Assembly (NCBI RefSeq): GCF_011067745.1
Contig: NZ_JAAMPJ010000001.1
Location: 1,598,829-1,662,828 of the forward strand
DNA: 64,000 bases
Origin: Lentzea alba
GTDB lineage: Bacteria; Actinomycetota; Actinomycetes; Mycobacteriales; Pseudonocardiaceae
Reading direction: 5' to 3'
Every line of letters starts with the position of its first letter. The first letter of the stretch is position 1. Shown piece by piece: positions 36,526 to 44,558 of the stretch. The notes beneath the pieces were generated by a model. The model saw only the letters and a program-made list of their open reading frames with translations. It was not told the origin of the DNA and searched no databases. The position numbers and the translations under genes were made by a program.

Positions 36526-37026
36526 GTGACTGGTCTGACTGTCGGCTGGGATCACGACGTCGAGCTGGTGCTCGACTTCCTGAACACTCGACACGTACTG
36601 GACAGTGAAGCCTCCTGGCGCGCATGGGTGACCGAGCGCGGCCTCGGGCGGAGCGGGGAAATCGCACAGGCGCGCGCCGCGAGAGCGGCACTGCGGTCGT
36701 CGATCGAGGGCTCGTCAGGGCCTCAGACCGCGGCCGGTGTGGTTCACATCGAGCTGACCGACGGCGTCCCGATGCTGGCGAGCGCGGACGCTCTCGGCGC
36801 GGTGCTCGCCGCGTCGGCCCGCCTCGCCGTGCTGGGCTCCTGGGAGCGCCTCAAGATCTGTCCGGCCGACGACTGCCTGCGTGCGTTCTTCGACCGCTCC
36901 CGCAACCGCTCGCGCACCTGGTGCTCGATGCAGGTCTGCGGCAACCGCGAGAAGGCCCGCACGTTCCGAAAACGAACGCGCGCCCAGAACACGGGACATC
37001 AGAACAGCACGTTGGCCACCGTGTAG
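36526..37026 (+). CDS. CGNR zinc-finger (ABATE domain) regulator-like protein
   Basis: A 166-residue protein. The N-terminal ABATE-type region (VELVLDFLNTRHVLD) precedes a CGNR zinc finger with KICPADDCLRAFFD, SRTWCSMQVCGNREKA; the four cysteines should bind zinc. CGNR proteins are probable stress-responsive transcription regulators. It is divergent from padR, sharing the dyad region, and overlaps the convergent DUF445 gene by 28 bp. GTG start at 36526. Confidence 0.85.
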   Translation: MTGLTVGWDHDVELVLDFLNTRHVLDSEASWRAWVTERGLGRSGEIAQARAARAALRSSIEGSSGPQTAAGVVHIELTDGVPMLASADALGAVLAASARLAVLGSWERLKICPADDCLRAFFDRSRNRSRTWCSMQVCGNREKARTFRKRTRAQNTGHQNSTLATV

Positions 37027-38246
37027 ATCACCAGGCCGGCGAGCGCGCCGACCACCGTGCCGTTGATCCGGATGAACTGCAGGTCCCTGCCGACCTGCAG
37101 TTCGATCTTGCGCGAGGTCTCCTCGGCGTCCCACCGCTCGACGGTGTCGGTGATCAGCGTGGTGATCTCCGCGCGGTAGTTGCCGACGACGTACCCGGCG
37201 GCCTGCTCCAGCCAGCCGTCGACCTTGGCGCGCAGGTCCGGGTCGTCGGTGAGGTTCGTGCCGAGCGTGATCAGGCCCTGCGTGACGCGCTTGCGGAGCT
37301 CGCTGGAGGGGTCCTCGGCGGCGTCGATCAGCATCTTCTTGGCCGTGCCCCAAGCACTGTTGATCAGCTTCTGGACGTCCGGGTGCGTGATCACCTGCTG
37401 CTTGACCTGCTCGGCCCGCTGCATGGTGGCCTCGTCGGTCTGCATGTCCGTGGAGAACTCGAGCAGGAACTGGTCCACCGCGAGCCGCATCGGGTGGTTG
37501 ACGTCGGTCTTCACCGCCCAGGCGAAGTTGACCAGCTCCGTGTAGACCTTGTCGCCGAGCATGGCGTCGACGAACTTGGGCGACCACGTGGGCGCGCGGT
37601 CCGTGACGATCAGGCTGACTTTGTCGTAGTTGTCCCGCACCCACTCGTACGCGCGGTCGCACATGAGGTCGACGAGCTTGTGGTGCGCGCCGTCGGTGAG
37701 CACCTGGTTGAGCAGCTTGCCGAGCGGCGGTCCCCAGGGCTGTGCGGTGATGCGCTTGACGATCGCGTGCTCCAGGACGGCCTGGACCTCTTCGTCCTTG
37801 AGCACGGTGATCGCGCCCTTGATGACGTTCGCGAGCTCGTTGGTGATGCGCTCGGCGTTCTCCGGCTGCTTGATCCACGCGCCGGCCCGTTCCGCGATGC
37901 CGGCCCGGCGGAGCTTGTCCTGCACGACCTCGGGACTGAGGAAGTTGACGCCCACGAAGTCGCCGAGCGTCTGGCCGAACATGTTCTTGCGTTCCGGGAT
38001 GATCGCGGTGTGCGGGATGGGCAGGCCCAGCGGCCTGCGGAACAGCGCCGTGACGGCGAACCAGTCGGCGAGCGCGCCGACCATGCCGGCTTCCGCGGCG
38101 GCTCGCACGTACCCGACCCAGGCGCCCTCGAAGGCGTGCGTGCCGAAGAAGATGACCGTGGCGCCGACGAGGAAGCTCGTGGCGACGAGCTTCATCTTGC
38201 GCAGGTCGGTGCGCTTCTGCTGGTCAGCGACGGTCAGTTGCTCCAC
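36999..38246 (-). CDS. DUF445 family membrane-associated protein
   Basis: A 415-residue protein of the DUF445 family. It has a membrane helix near the N-terminus (LVATSFLVGATVIFFG), the signature AAAEAGMVGALADWFAVTALFRRPLG, a long helical middle and a C-terminal hydrophobic segment (INGTVVGALAGLVIYTVANVLF, split here only for description). It probably sits in the cytoplasmic membrane by both ends. Function is unknown for the family. Confidence 0.85.
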   Translation of the reverse strand: MEQLTVADQQKRTDLRKMKLVATSFLVGATVIFFGTHAFEGAWVGYVRAAAEAGMVGALADWFAVTALFRRPLGLPIPHTAIIPERKNMFGQTLGDFVGVNFLSPEVVQDKLRRAGIAERAGAWIKQPENAERITNELANVIKGAITVLKDEEVQAVLEHAIVKRITAQPWGPPLGKLLNQVLTDGAHHKLVDLMCDRAYEWVRDNYDKVSLIVTDRAPTWSPKFVDAMLGDKVYTELVNFAWAVKTDVNHPMRLAVDQFLLEFSTDMQTDEATMQRAEQVKQQVITHPDVQKLINSAWGTAKKMLIDAAEDPSSELRKRVTQGLITLGTNLTDDPDLRAKVDGWLEQAAGYVVGNYRAEITTLITDTVERWDAEETSRKIELQVGRDLQFIRINGTVVGALAGLVIYTVANVLF

Positions 38247-38275
38247 AGCACCATTCTCCGTGAAGATCCTGCGTT

Positions 38276-39439
38276 GTGCGGGTACCAGCGCTAGTTCCCC
38301 GGTTGCAGCCGTTCACGTCGACCATCTTCGCGGAGATGACGGCGCTGGCCGTGCAGCACGACGCCGTCAACCTCGGTCAGGGCTTCCCCGACACCGACGG
38401 TCCGGCGTCGATGCTCACGGCCGCCCAGTCCGCGATCGCGTCGGGCGTGAACCAGTACCCGCCCGGCCCCGGCATGCCGGTGCTGCGCAACGCGGTGGCC
38501 GCGCACCGGTCGCGGTACGGGCTCTCGTACGACCCGGACACCGAGATCCTGGTCACCGTCGGCGCCACCGAGGCGATCGCGGCTTCGCTGCTGGCGCTGG
38601 TCGAGGCCGGCGACGAAGTGATCCTGATCGAGCCGTACTACGACTCCTACGCCGCTTCCGTGGCCATGGCGGGCGCGACTCGGGTGACCGTCGGCCTGCG
38701 TGAGGACGCTTCGGGCCGGCTCGCTTTGGACGTGGACGCTCTGCGCGCCGCCGTGACGCCGCGGACCAGGGCGATCCTGGTCAACTCGCCGCACAACCCG
38801 ACCGGGACCGTGTTCCGCTTGGAGGAGCTCCAAGCGATCGCCTCCCTGTGCGTCGAGCACGACCTCTTGGCGATCACCGACGAGGTGTACGAGCACCTGG
38901 TGTTCGACGGTCTCGTGCACATCCCGCTGGCCTCGCTGCCGGGGATGTCCTCGCGCACGTTGTCGATCTCCGGCGCCGGCAAGACGTTCAACTGCACGGG
39001 CTGGAAGATCGGCTGGGTCTGCGGGCCGGCGGCACTGGTCGGCGCGGTCCGGGCGGCCAAGCAGTTCATGACCTTCGTGGGCGGGGCGCCGTTCCAGCCC
39101 GCCGTCGCACACGCGCTGACCACCGAACTGGACTGGGTCGGCGAACTGCGCGACTCGCTGGCGTCGAAGCGTGCGCGGCTGGCCGAAGGGCTGCGCGCGG
39201 CCGGGTTCGAGGTGCGGTCGTCCGAGGGCACGTACTTCATCTGCGCCGATGTCCGGCCGCTCGGGTACACGGACGGCTTGGCGCTGTGCCGCGATCTGCC
39301 CGCCCGGATCGGCGTCGCGGCGGTGCCGGTCCAGGTGTTCACGGACCGGCCGGCCGACTGGCAGCACCTGATCCGGTTCGCGTTCTGCAAGCAGGACGCG
39401 GTGATCGACGAAGCTGTGGAGCGCCTCCACAAGCTGTAG
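38276..39439 (+). CDS. Class I/II aminotransferase (DapC/kynurenine aminotransferase-like)
   Basis: A 387-residue PLP enzyme. Motifs are NLGQGFPDTDGP, NSPHNPTGTVF, the aspartate/tyrosine region ITDEVYEHL, and SGAGKTFNCTGWKIGW with the Schiff-base lysine. The fold-type I subgroup contains N-succinyldiaminopimelate, kynurenine and methionine aminotransferases; sequence alone does not settle the substrate. GTG at 38276 is 29 bases from the divergent DUF445 start. A long hairpin follows the stop. Confidence 0.9.
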   Translation: MRVPALVPRLQPFTSTIFAEMTALAVQHDAVNLGQGFPDTDGPASMLTAAQSAIASGVNQYPPGPGMPVLRNAVAAHRSRYGLSYDPDTEILVTVGATEAIAASLLALVEAGDEVILIEPYYDSYAASVAMAGATRVTVGLREDASGRLALDVDALRAAVTPRTRAILVNSPHNPTGTVFRLEELQAIASLCVEHDLLAITDEVYEHLVFDGLVHIPLASLPGMSSRTLSISGAGKTFNCTGWKIGWVCGPAALVGAVRAAKQFMTFVGGAPFQPAVAHALTTELDWVGELRDSLASKRARLAEGLRAAGFEVRSSEGTYFICADVRPLGYTDGLALCRDLPARIGVAAVPVQVFTDRPADWQHLIRFAFCKQDAVIDEAVERLHKL

Positions 39440-39481
39440 TTGTCCACAGGTGTGGACGAGTTCCTCCACACCTGTGGACAA
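39440..39481. terminator. 17-bp perfect hairpin built from two TTGTCCACA boxes
   Basis: 39440-39456 and 39465-39481 are exact reverse complements with an 8-base loop, starting directly after the aminotransferase stop. It is well placed as a terminator. Each arm begins with TTGTCCACA, identical to the actinobacterial DnaA-box consensus as I recall it, so a DnaA-binding role is an alternative. Confidence 0.6.
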
Positions 39482-39535
39482 CCCACTTTCGGGTGAGATG
39501 GGGAGCCTCGCCGCCGGGGTTCGACTCCAAATGGC

Positions 39536-40066
39536 ATGGACTCGAACACTGAGGTTCTCCTCGGCTGGCGTGCCGGTCTGCACGGCTGGGACGCGCTCGT
39601 CGAACGCTACTCGCGCCTGGTCTGGTCGGTGCCCAGATCGTTCCGTCTGAGCCACACCGACGCGGCTGACGTCTACCAGTGCACCTGGCTCTGCCTGGCT
39701 GAACACCTGACACGCCTGCGCCGACCCGAGCACCTGGGCGCGTGGCTGGTTCGTACCGCCACCCGGCAGTCGATCGCCGTGGTGCGGGCTCGCGGACGTG
39801 AGGTGTCCTTCGACCTGTGGGAGCCGGAGTCCGCGTTGCCGGCGCCCGAAGAGGTCGTTTTGACCAACGATCGGCAGCGTCGGTTGTGGGCCGCGTTGAT
39901 GACGTTGAACGAGCGGTGCCAGCGGCTGCTGCGGATCGCTGCCCACAGCCCTGAGCTGAGTTATGCACAGGTTGCCGACGCCCTGGGGATAAAGGTGGGG
40001 AGCGTTGGCTCGACGCGCACCCGCTGCCTGGCTGACCTGCGCCGGAAGCTGGGTGACCTGCGATGA
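39536..40066 (+). CDS. ECF-type RNA polymerase sigma factor
   Basis: A 176-residue sigma-70 family protein with region 2 (LVERYSRLVWSVPRSFRLSH, DVYQCTWLCLAEHL, LGAWLVRTATRQSI) and region 4 (LNERCQRLLRIAAHSPELSY, VADALGIKVGSVGSTRTRCL). No region 3 is present. No recognisable zinc-binding anti-sigma factor follows; instead the 119-residue gene overlaps it by 4 bp and the CHAT protease comes next. The promoter it reads is unknown. Confidence 0.92.
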   Translation: MDSNTEVLLGWRAGLHGWDALVERYSRLVWSVPRSFRLSHTDAADVYQCTWLCLAEHLTRLRRPEHLGAWLVRTATRQSIAVVRARGREVSFDLWEPESALPAPEEVVLTNDRQRRLWAALMTLNERCQRLLRIAAHSPELSYAQVADALGIKVGSVGSTRTRCLADLRRKLGDLR

Positions 40067-40422
40067 GGGACTCGTTGCTCGACGAGATCGCCGACCTGTT
40101 CGCCTCCGACGCCCCGCCGCCCGTCCTGGCACCGCGCGCGACCGGCCTCGACCCGATGGACCCTGTGGACGAACCCGTCCGCGGCCCGTCCCGGCAGCTG
40201 GTGTTCCACGTCGGTGTCGGCCGGATGTACCTGCAGCTCGACGGCCTGCGGCTCACCGGCGTGCTGGACGACAAGGGCGTGTCCGTCGAGGTTCGCTCAC
40301 CCAGCACCACCCAGGCGCTCCGCCCGGACGCCGAGGGGTGGTTCCGCGCCGACGTCCGGCAGGGACCGTTGTGCGTGACCGTCCCCGAGCTGGGGCTGAC
40401 GACGGGGTGGTTCGTCGCATGA
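40063..40422 (+). CDS. 119-residue protein between sigma factor and CHAT protease
   Basis: A small cytoplasmic protein of no family I can name. The N-terminal 40 residues are acidic and proline-rich with a short helix (DSLLDEIADLFASD), probably flexible. Residues 45-119 are beta-rich (LVFHVGVGRMYLQLDGLRL, GWFRADVRQGPLCVTV) and look like a small beta-sandwich. Start and stop overlap the flanking genes by 4 bp each (ATGA), so the three proteins are made together. It could be the sigma partner, the CHAT substrate, or both; this is inferred from position. Confidence 0.8.
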   Translation: MRDSLLDEIADLFASDAPPPVLAPRATGLDPMDPVDEPVRGPSRQLVFHVGVGRMYLQLDGLRLTGVLDDKGVSVEVRSPSTTQALRPDAEGWFRADVRQGPLCVTVPELGLTTGWFVA

Positions 40423-42410
40423 GCGCCAGCGCCGATCCACAGGCCACGATCGCGTCCACCGAGGTACGCGGCACGAAGGCCCAGCGTGCCGATGCCCTGC
40501 ACGACCTGAGCATCGCCCACGTCGAGCTGGGCCACCTCGACGTGGCCGCCCGGTTCGCCCAACGCGGACTCCGGCTCACCGGCGAGGCGCGGTTTCACCT
40601 CACGCTCGCGTGGATCGACCTGGACCGCGGCCGACGTCAGCGCAGCCTCCGCCACCTGGACAGCGCGACACCGCACCTGAAAGGCCCCGAACTGGTGCGG
40701 GCGAGGTGTCTGCGCGGCCTCCACCTCTGCGGCTCGGCCGATCCCAGGCTGGCGATCGCGGAACTCACGTCCGTCATCAGGGACCTGCGGAGGTGCGGTG
40801 ACCAGCGATGGCTCGCCAACGCGTTGATCGGCAGGGGCATTGCCCGGTGCAGCGCCACGAAACTGGCCGACGCCGATGCCGACTTCACCGCCGCGCAGCA
40901 CCTGCTGCACGCCATCGGTGAACCGCGAAGGGCGGCGATGTGCCTGCACAACAGGGGGTTCGTGGCGATGCTCGCCGGCGACCTGCCGCTCGCGCTGCGG
41001 CGGTACGAGGACGCGGCGAAGGCCGGGCTCGACTCGACCAGCAGACCGGAGGCGCTGGTCGACCGTGCCGAGGCGTTGCTGGCGGCCGGACTCACCGGGG
41101 AGGCGCAACGGGTGTTGGCTCCTGCGCTGGAGCTGCTCCGCAGGTGCAAGCGGCACGTGCCGGAGCTGGCGATTTTGAGTGCGCGCTGCTCGTTGCGCGA
41201 CGGAGATCCTGGGCCCGCGCGGAGACACCGCGGTTCCGACGTCGAGTTCATGCTCGCCGCCGGGAAGTTGGACGCCGTTGCGGCACATCGGTTTCGCGGG
41301 CCGGTGCAGACGCGGGCGCTCGGCTGGCTCGCGCAGGCGAGGCGGTCGGATCGACGCGGGGCGCTGGCTGCCTGCCGTGCGGGGCTCAGACTGCTCGACG
41401 AACACCACGGTGACTGGCCTCGCCACGAGCTGACCGGTCATGCGCTCGGGTTGGCGCGGACCGCTCGCGAGGTGCTGCACTGGTCCGAGGAGCACCGTCG
41501 CTCGGCGCCCTTGCCGCCCAACGATCCCGCGCTTGCGCAGGCACTCACGAGACTGCGGCGGGCGAGGGCGTTCGGCATGTCGTTGGAACCGTTCGAACGT
41601 GATGTCCGCCGGTTGACCCTGGCCACGTCACCACGTGCGCGGCACGCCTCAGGCGAGCCGTTCGGGCTGCCGTTGATGAGTTTCATCTTCCACAAAGGAC
41701 AGATGCGGGTGGTCACCGTGCTGAATGGCCGCGCACGCCTCCGCGACATCCCCGACCCCGCCCGTCTGGTGGCCGAAACCAGGCTGGCCGTCACGGCCGG
41801 GCGAACAGTGCCCGACCTGCTGCCGGACGTCGACGAGCTCGTCGTGATTCCGGACGGCGTGTTGCACGACATGCCGTGGGCGGCGCTCGGCCGACGAGTC
41901 CACGTCGTGCCATCGCTGCGGCATTGGCGGCCGACAGGTCGAGGCGGACATCGGGTCTGGGTCACGGGTCCGCAGTTGCAGCGCGAGGAAGTTCCTGCGC
42001 TGCAGAAAGAACATGGCGGCACAGCAGCGTCCACTGTGGAGGAAACACTGCGAGCCCTCGAAGGCGCCCGGATCGCGCACATCGCGGCGCACGGGCACGT
42101 CCACCCGGAGAATCCGTTGTTCTCCTCTCTGGAACTGCAGGACGGACCGCTCTACGGGTACGACATCGCCAGGATCGAGAACCCGCCCGAGATCGTCGTG
42201 CTCTCCGCCTGCGCGTCGGGGCTGGCGCGCGCGTTCCTCGACGCGGGGACCAGAGCGGTGATCGCCAGCGTGTTGCCGGTACCGGACGCGCAGGTCAGCG
42301 AGGCCATGACGGAGGTGCACCGGCTCATCGACCACCCGGCCGAAGCCGCCAAGGCCGTCGCCCACCTCGGGTTCAGCTGTTACGGCACCGGGACCAGAGT
42401 GGCGGCGTGA
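40419..42410 (+). CDS. TPR-CHAT caspase-like protease
   Basis: A 663-residue protein. Residues about 20-370 are helical TPR-like repeats (LSIAHVELGHLDVAARFAQ, ALIGRGIARCSATKLADAD, NRGFVAMLAGDLPLALRRY). Residues 420-663 are a CHAT peptidase domain: the catalytic histidine is in HIAAHGH (His558) and the cysteine in VVLSACASG (Cys598), so the dyad is intact. TPR-CHAT proteins are clan CD proteases released by a binding partner. Coupled by overlaps to the sigma factor and the 119-residue protein; the subtilase gene converges on it with a 31-bp overlap. Confidence 0.92.
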   Translation: MSASADPQATIASTEVRGTKAQRADALHDLSIAHVELGHLDVAARFAQRGLRLTGEARFHLTLAWIDLDRGRRQRSLRHLDSATPHLKGPELVRARCLRGLHLCGSADPRLAIAELTSVIRDLRRCGDQRWLANALIGRGIARCSATKLADADADFTAAQHLLHAIGEPRRAAMCLHNRGFVAMLAGDLPLALRRYEDAAKAGLDSTSRPEALVDRAEALLAAGLTGEAQRVLAPALELLRRCKRHVPELAILSARCSLRDGDPGPARRHRGSDVEFMLAAGKLDAVAAHRFRGPVQTRALGWLAQARRSDRRGALAACRAGLRLLDEHHGDWPRHELTGHALGLARTAREVLHWSEEHRRSAPLPPNDPALAQALTRLRRARAFGMSLEPFERDVRRLTLATSPRARHASGEPFGLPLMSFIFHKGQMRVVTVLNGRARLRDIPDPARLVAETRLAVTAGRTVPDLLPDVDELVVIPDGVLHDMPWAALGRRVHVVPSLRHWRPTGRGGHRVWVTGPQLQREEVPALQKEHGGTAASTVEETLRALEGARIAHIAAHGHVHPENPLFSSLELQDGPLYGYDIARIENPPEIVVLSACASGLARAFLDAGTRAVIASVLPVPDAQVSEAMTEVHRLIDHPAEAAKAVAHLGFSCYGTGTRVAA

Positions 42411-43231
42411 AGCGCGGCCGCGAACGAGGTGCCGGTGCACAGGGACTGCGTCAAACCCACCGTGGACGGCACGTCCACGCCGTCGACGACGACGTTCACC
42501 CACGGACCGTGTCCCGAGAACGGGGCGGAAGCGCCCACGGCCGTCACCGACGGCGAGGCAGCCGGCCACCAGGGGCGGGACGAGCCGCCATTGCCCGCGG
42601 CGGCCACCACGTTGTGGCCGTAGGAGGCCAGCACCGGTGGGCATTCGTCGTTGAACGTGTAGGTGCCCGAGGCGACCAGGACGACCGGGAGCGAGCGGGT
42701 GGCGCGCAGGGTGGCGGCGAGGGTCAGGTCGTCGCCGAAACCGCTGGCCGAGAGCACCGGGAACGGGCGGACGGTGGCGCCGTGGTGGCGCAGCACGCCG
42801 GCCACCAACGAGCCGTGCGGGGCGTCGAGAGGGGTGTCGAGCAACGCGACGGTGCCCTCGCCCAGCAGCTCCGGCAGGCGTTCGCCGACGACCGGGCGGG
42901 AAGTGCCGATCATGATCGGGCAGGAGAGGTGGACGTGGTTCGGGGTGGCGCCGACCTCGGTGGCGATGTCCACCACACGCGACCGTTCGGATGCTTTCAA
43001 GAACATCCGGATGGCACCGGCCGAGATCTCCTCGTGCGAGTAGACACCTCGCAAGCGCTTGCGCACAGTGGGTGCGTCCACTGCGGGCACGACCAGTTCG
43101 CCCGAACGGACCAAGCACTCGTTTGGCCCCTCAGGATCATGCGCGTGCACGGGACCAAGCGCACGAGCGGCGTGATCGACCAGCTCAGAGAGGTTGCTGA
43201 CCTGCTTCGGCGTGTCCACATCGGACACCAT
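42380..43231 (-). CDS. Compact S8 (subtilisin-family) serine peptidase
   Basis: A 283-residue subtilase without signal peptide. The triad is Asp132 in ALLDTPLD, His139 in APHGSLVAG and Ser269 in TGTSFAAA; AAGNGG supplies the oxyanion asparagine. The first 120 residues form an extra domain (LSELVDHAARALG, VRKRLRGVYSHEEIS). The protein ends 14 residues after the serine, so the usual C-terminal helices are missing. It is convergent with the CHAT gene. The start is uncertain: ATG 43231 is chosen, GTG 43294 or 43228 are alternatives. Confidence 0.8.
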   Translation of the reverse strand: MVSDVDTPKQVSNLSELVDHAARALGPVHAHDPEGPNECLVRSGELVVPAVDAPTVRKRLRGVYSHEEISAGAIRMFLKASERSRVVDIATEVGATPNHVHLSCPIMIGTSRPVVGERLPELLGEGTVALLDTPLDAPHGSLVAGVLRHHGATVRPFPVLSASGFGDDLTLAATLRATRSLPVVLVASGTYTFNDECPPVLASYGHNVVAAAGNGGSSRPWWPAASPSVTAVGASAPFSGHGPWVNVVVDGVDVPSTVGLTQSLCTGTSFAAALHAATLVPVP

Positions 43232-43453
43232 CCCTCGCCGCGACACGGTCCACAGGGGACCGGGGCGCAATGTCACTCGATCCGATGACGACACAGACGG
43301 TGTTCATGCCTGATCAGGGCAACCCGGACAGCCGCACGTGACCGCCCTTCCGAGTGTTTTGTGCCGAGTTGGTTCGCAAAGTCACTCACCAGTGCTAGAC
43401 ATAGCTCAACGTCGACCTCCGACGGCGCTGTGACGTTGGCGGTGACCTGAACG

Positions 43454-44263
43454 GTGGCGGGTGGTGATCCTGTGGCGAGTGGTGGAGCTGGTGCACTGCT
43501 GCTGCGGGCCGCCGCGCTCGGCGGACTGACCGCCGCCGCCTGGTTGCTGAGCGGGACGACCGCGTCCGCCAGCCCGGAGGAACCGCCGGCCGTCGAGATC
43601 ACCATCGACACCGCCACCGCCACCGAGACTCCGCAGCTGCTCGAGGACCCCGCTGGCTGGGCCAAGGCGTTCACCGCCGCGGTGATCGAACAGCACCAGC
43701 CGGCCAGGCTCGTGCCGTCCGTTGCGACCAAACCGAGCCAGCCCCAGGAAGAGCCGCAGGAGGACGAGGGCCCGGTCCTCGACTTCACCGGTGGCTCCCA
43801 GGGCAACACGCGGTCCGGCACCGTGTCGAACCAGGCCCCGCCCGAGGTGCTCCAGGCCAAGGCCGAGGTCCGCGCCGCCAAGAAGGCCGCGAGGCTCGCC
43901 GCCGCGCTGCCGGCTCCTCCGCCGCCCGCGCCGCCCGTCGTGTCCGTCAAGAAGGTCGTACCGCTGCTGCCCGACCTGCCCGTGCCGGCCATCGCGAAGA
44001 CCGTGCCGGCGCCCGTGAGCGACCTCACCTGGACCACCCCCGGACCGGACGCGCCGCTGCCCACGCCGCAGCAGGCACCGGTAACCGCGACGGCCTCCTC
44101 GGCGTCCGGTCACACCGACAACTCCGGCGGCGCGCGCGGCGTGCTCGCCGTTCTGACGTCGCACAACTCGCTGTTCCCGCCCGCCACGTGGTCGGTGGAG
44201 GAACGCCGCGACGGACGTTCACCCGGCAGCCTTCCCGGTCTGCCGAGCACGTCACCCGACTGA
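43454..44263 (+). CDS. Proline-rich secreted protein of unknown function
   Basis: A 269-residue protein with an N-terminal hydrophobic segment (ALLLRAAALGGLTAAAWLL) and a likely signal cleavage after ASAS. The mature part is low in secondary structure: acidic and glutamine-rich (QPQEEPQEDEGPVLDF), an Ala/Lys helix (LQAKAEVRAAKKAARLAA) and proline-rich runs. No domain is recognised. Codon use fits the genome. A frame on the opposite strand is also open, but this strand has the signal peptide and better third-position bias. Confidence 0.6.
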   Translation: MAGGDPVASGGAGALLLRAAALGGLTAAAWLLSGTTASASPEEPPAVEITIDTATATETPQLLEDPAGWAKAFTAAVIEQHQPARLVPSVATKPSQPQEEPQEDEGPVLDFTGGSQGNTRSGTVSNQAPPEVLQAKAEVRAAKKAARLAAALPAPPPPAPPVVSVKKVVPLLPDLPVPAIAKTVPAPVSDLTWTTPGPDAPLPTPQQAPVTATASSASGHTDNSGGARGVLAVLTSHNSLFPPATWSVEERRDGRSPGSLPGLPSTSPD

Positions 44264-44371
44264 GTCAGACGGGACATCTCTGCCCTCTGCGCGATTTGTG
44301 ACCGTCTCGTTCCGTCGCGCCAGTAACTCCTCCTGTCATTTCCCGTTGTACGCAAAGAACCCAGTCTTCCT

Positions 44372-44496
44372 GACCTGCCAACCGCGCCCTGGCAGGTCGG
44401 GTCTGGTCCGAGTGCCGCGCTGCCCCCGCAGTCTCGGACCACACGGGAAACCTGCGGACGGGGGACGTCAATCCCTGGGACGTTCCCCGCCGCAGG
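44372..44496. other. Three successive stem-loops in the gap before the mocR stop
   Basis: Stems are 44372-44380/44390-44398 (9 bp), 44404-44412/44433-44441 (9 bp) and 44451-44457/44490-44496 with an inner GGGGACGTC pairing. Together with the terminator at 44514-44554 they nearly fill the gap 44264-44558. No coding frame is convincing there. The region may be a structured 3' tail or a small RNA. Confidence 0.4.
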
Positions 44497-44513
44497 CCAC
44501 CCGTTGGCAAGTT

Positions 44514-44554
44514 CGTCGGCCCGGTCTTCACCGCTGTGGGAGACCGGGCCGACG
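44514..44554. terminator. 14-bp perfect hairpin after mocR
   Basis: 44514-44527 and 44541-44554 are exact reverse complements with a 13-base loop, ending 4 bases from the mocR stop codon on the minus strand. Confidence 0.65.
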
Positions 44555-44558
44555 TGTC

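Noticed and set aside
39440..39481. Replication origin, suggested by the paired TTGTCCACA boxes
   Set aside because: Only two boxes are present and no dnaA, dnaN or rpmH lies nearby.
43273..44064. Open frame opposite the proline-rich secreted protein
   Set aside because: A Gly/Ser-rich translation without signal peptide at its start; the plus strand has a signal peptide, a cleavage site and better third-position bias.
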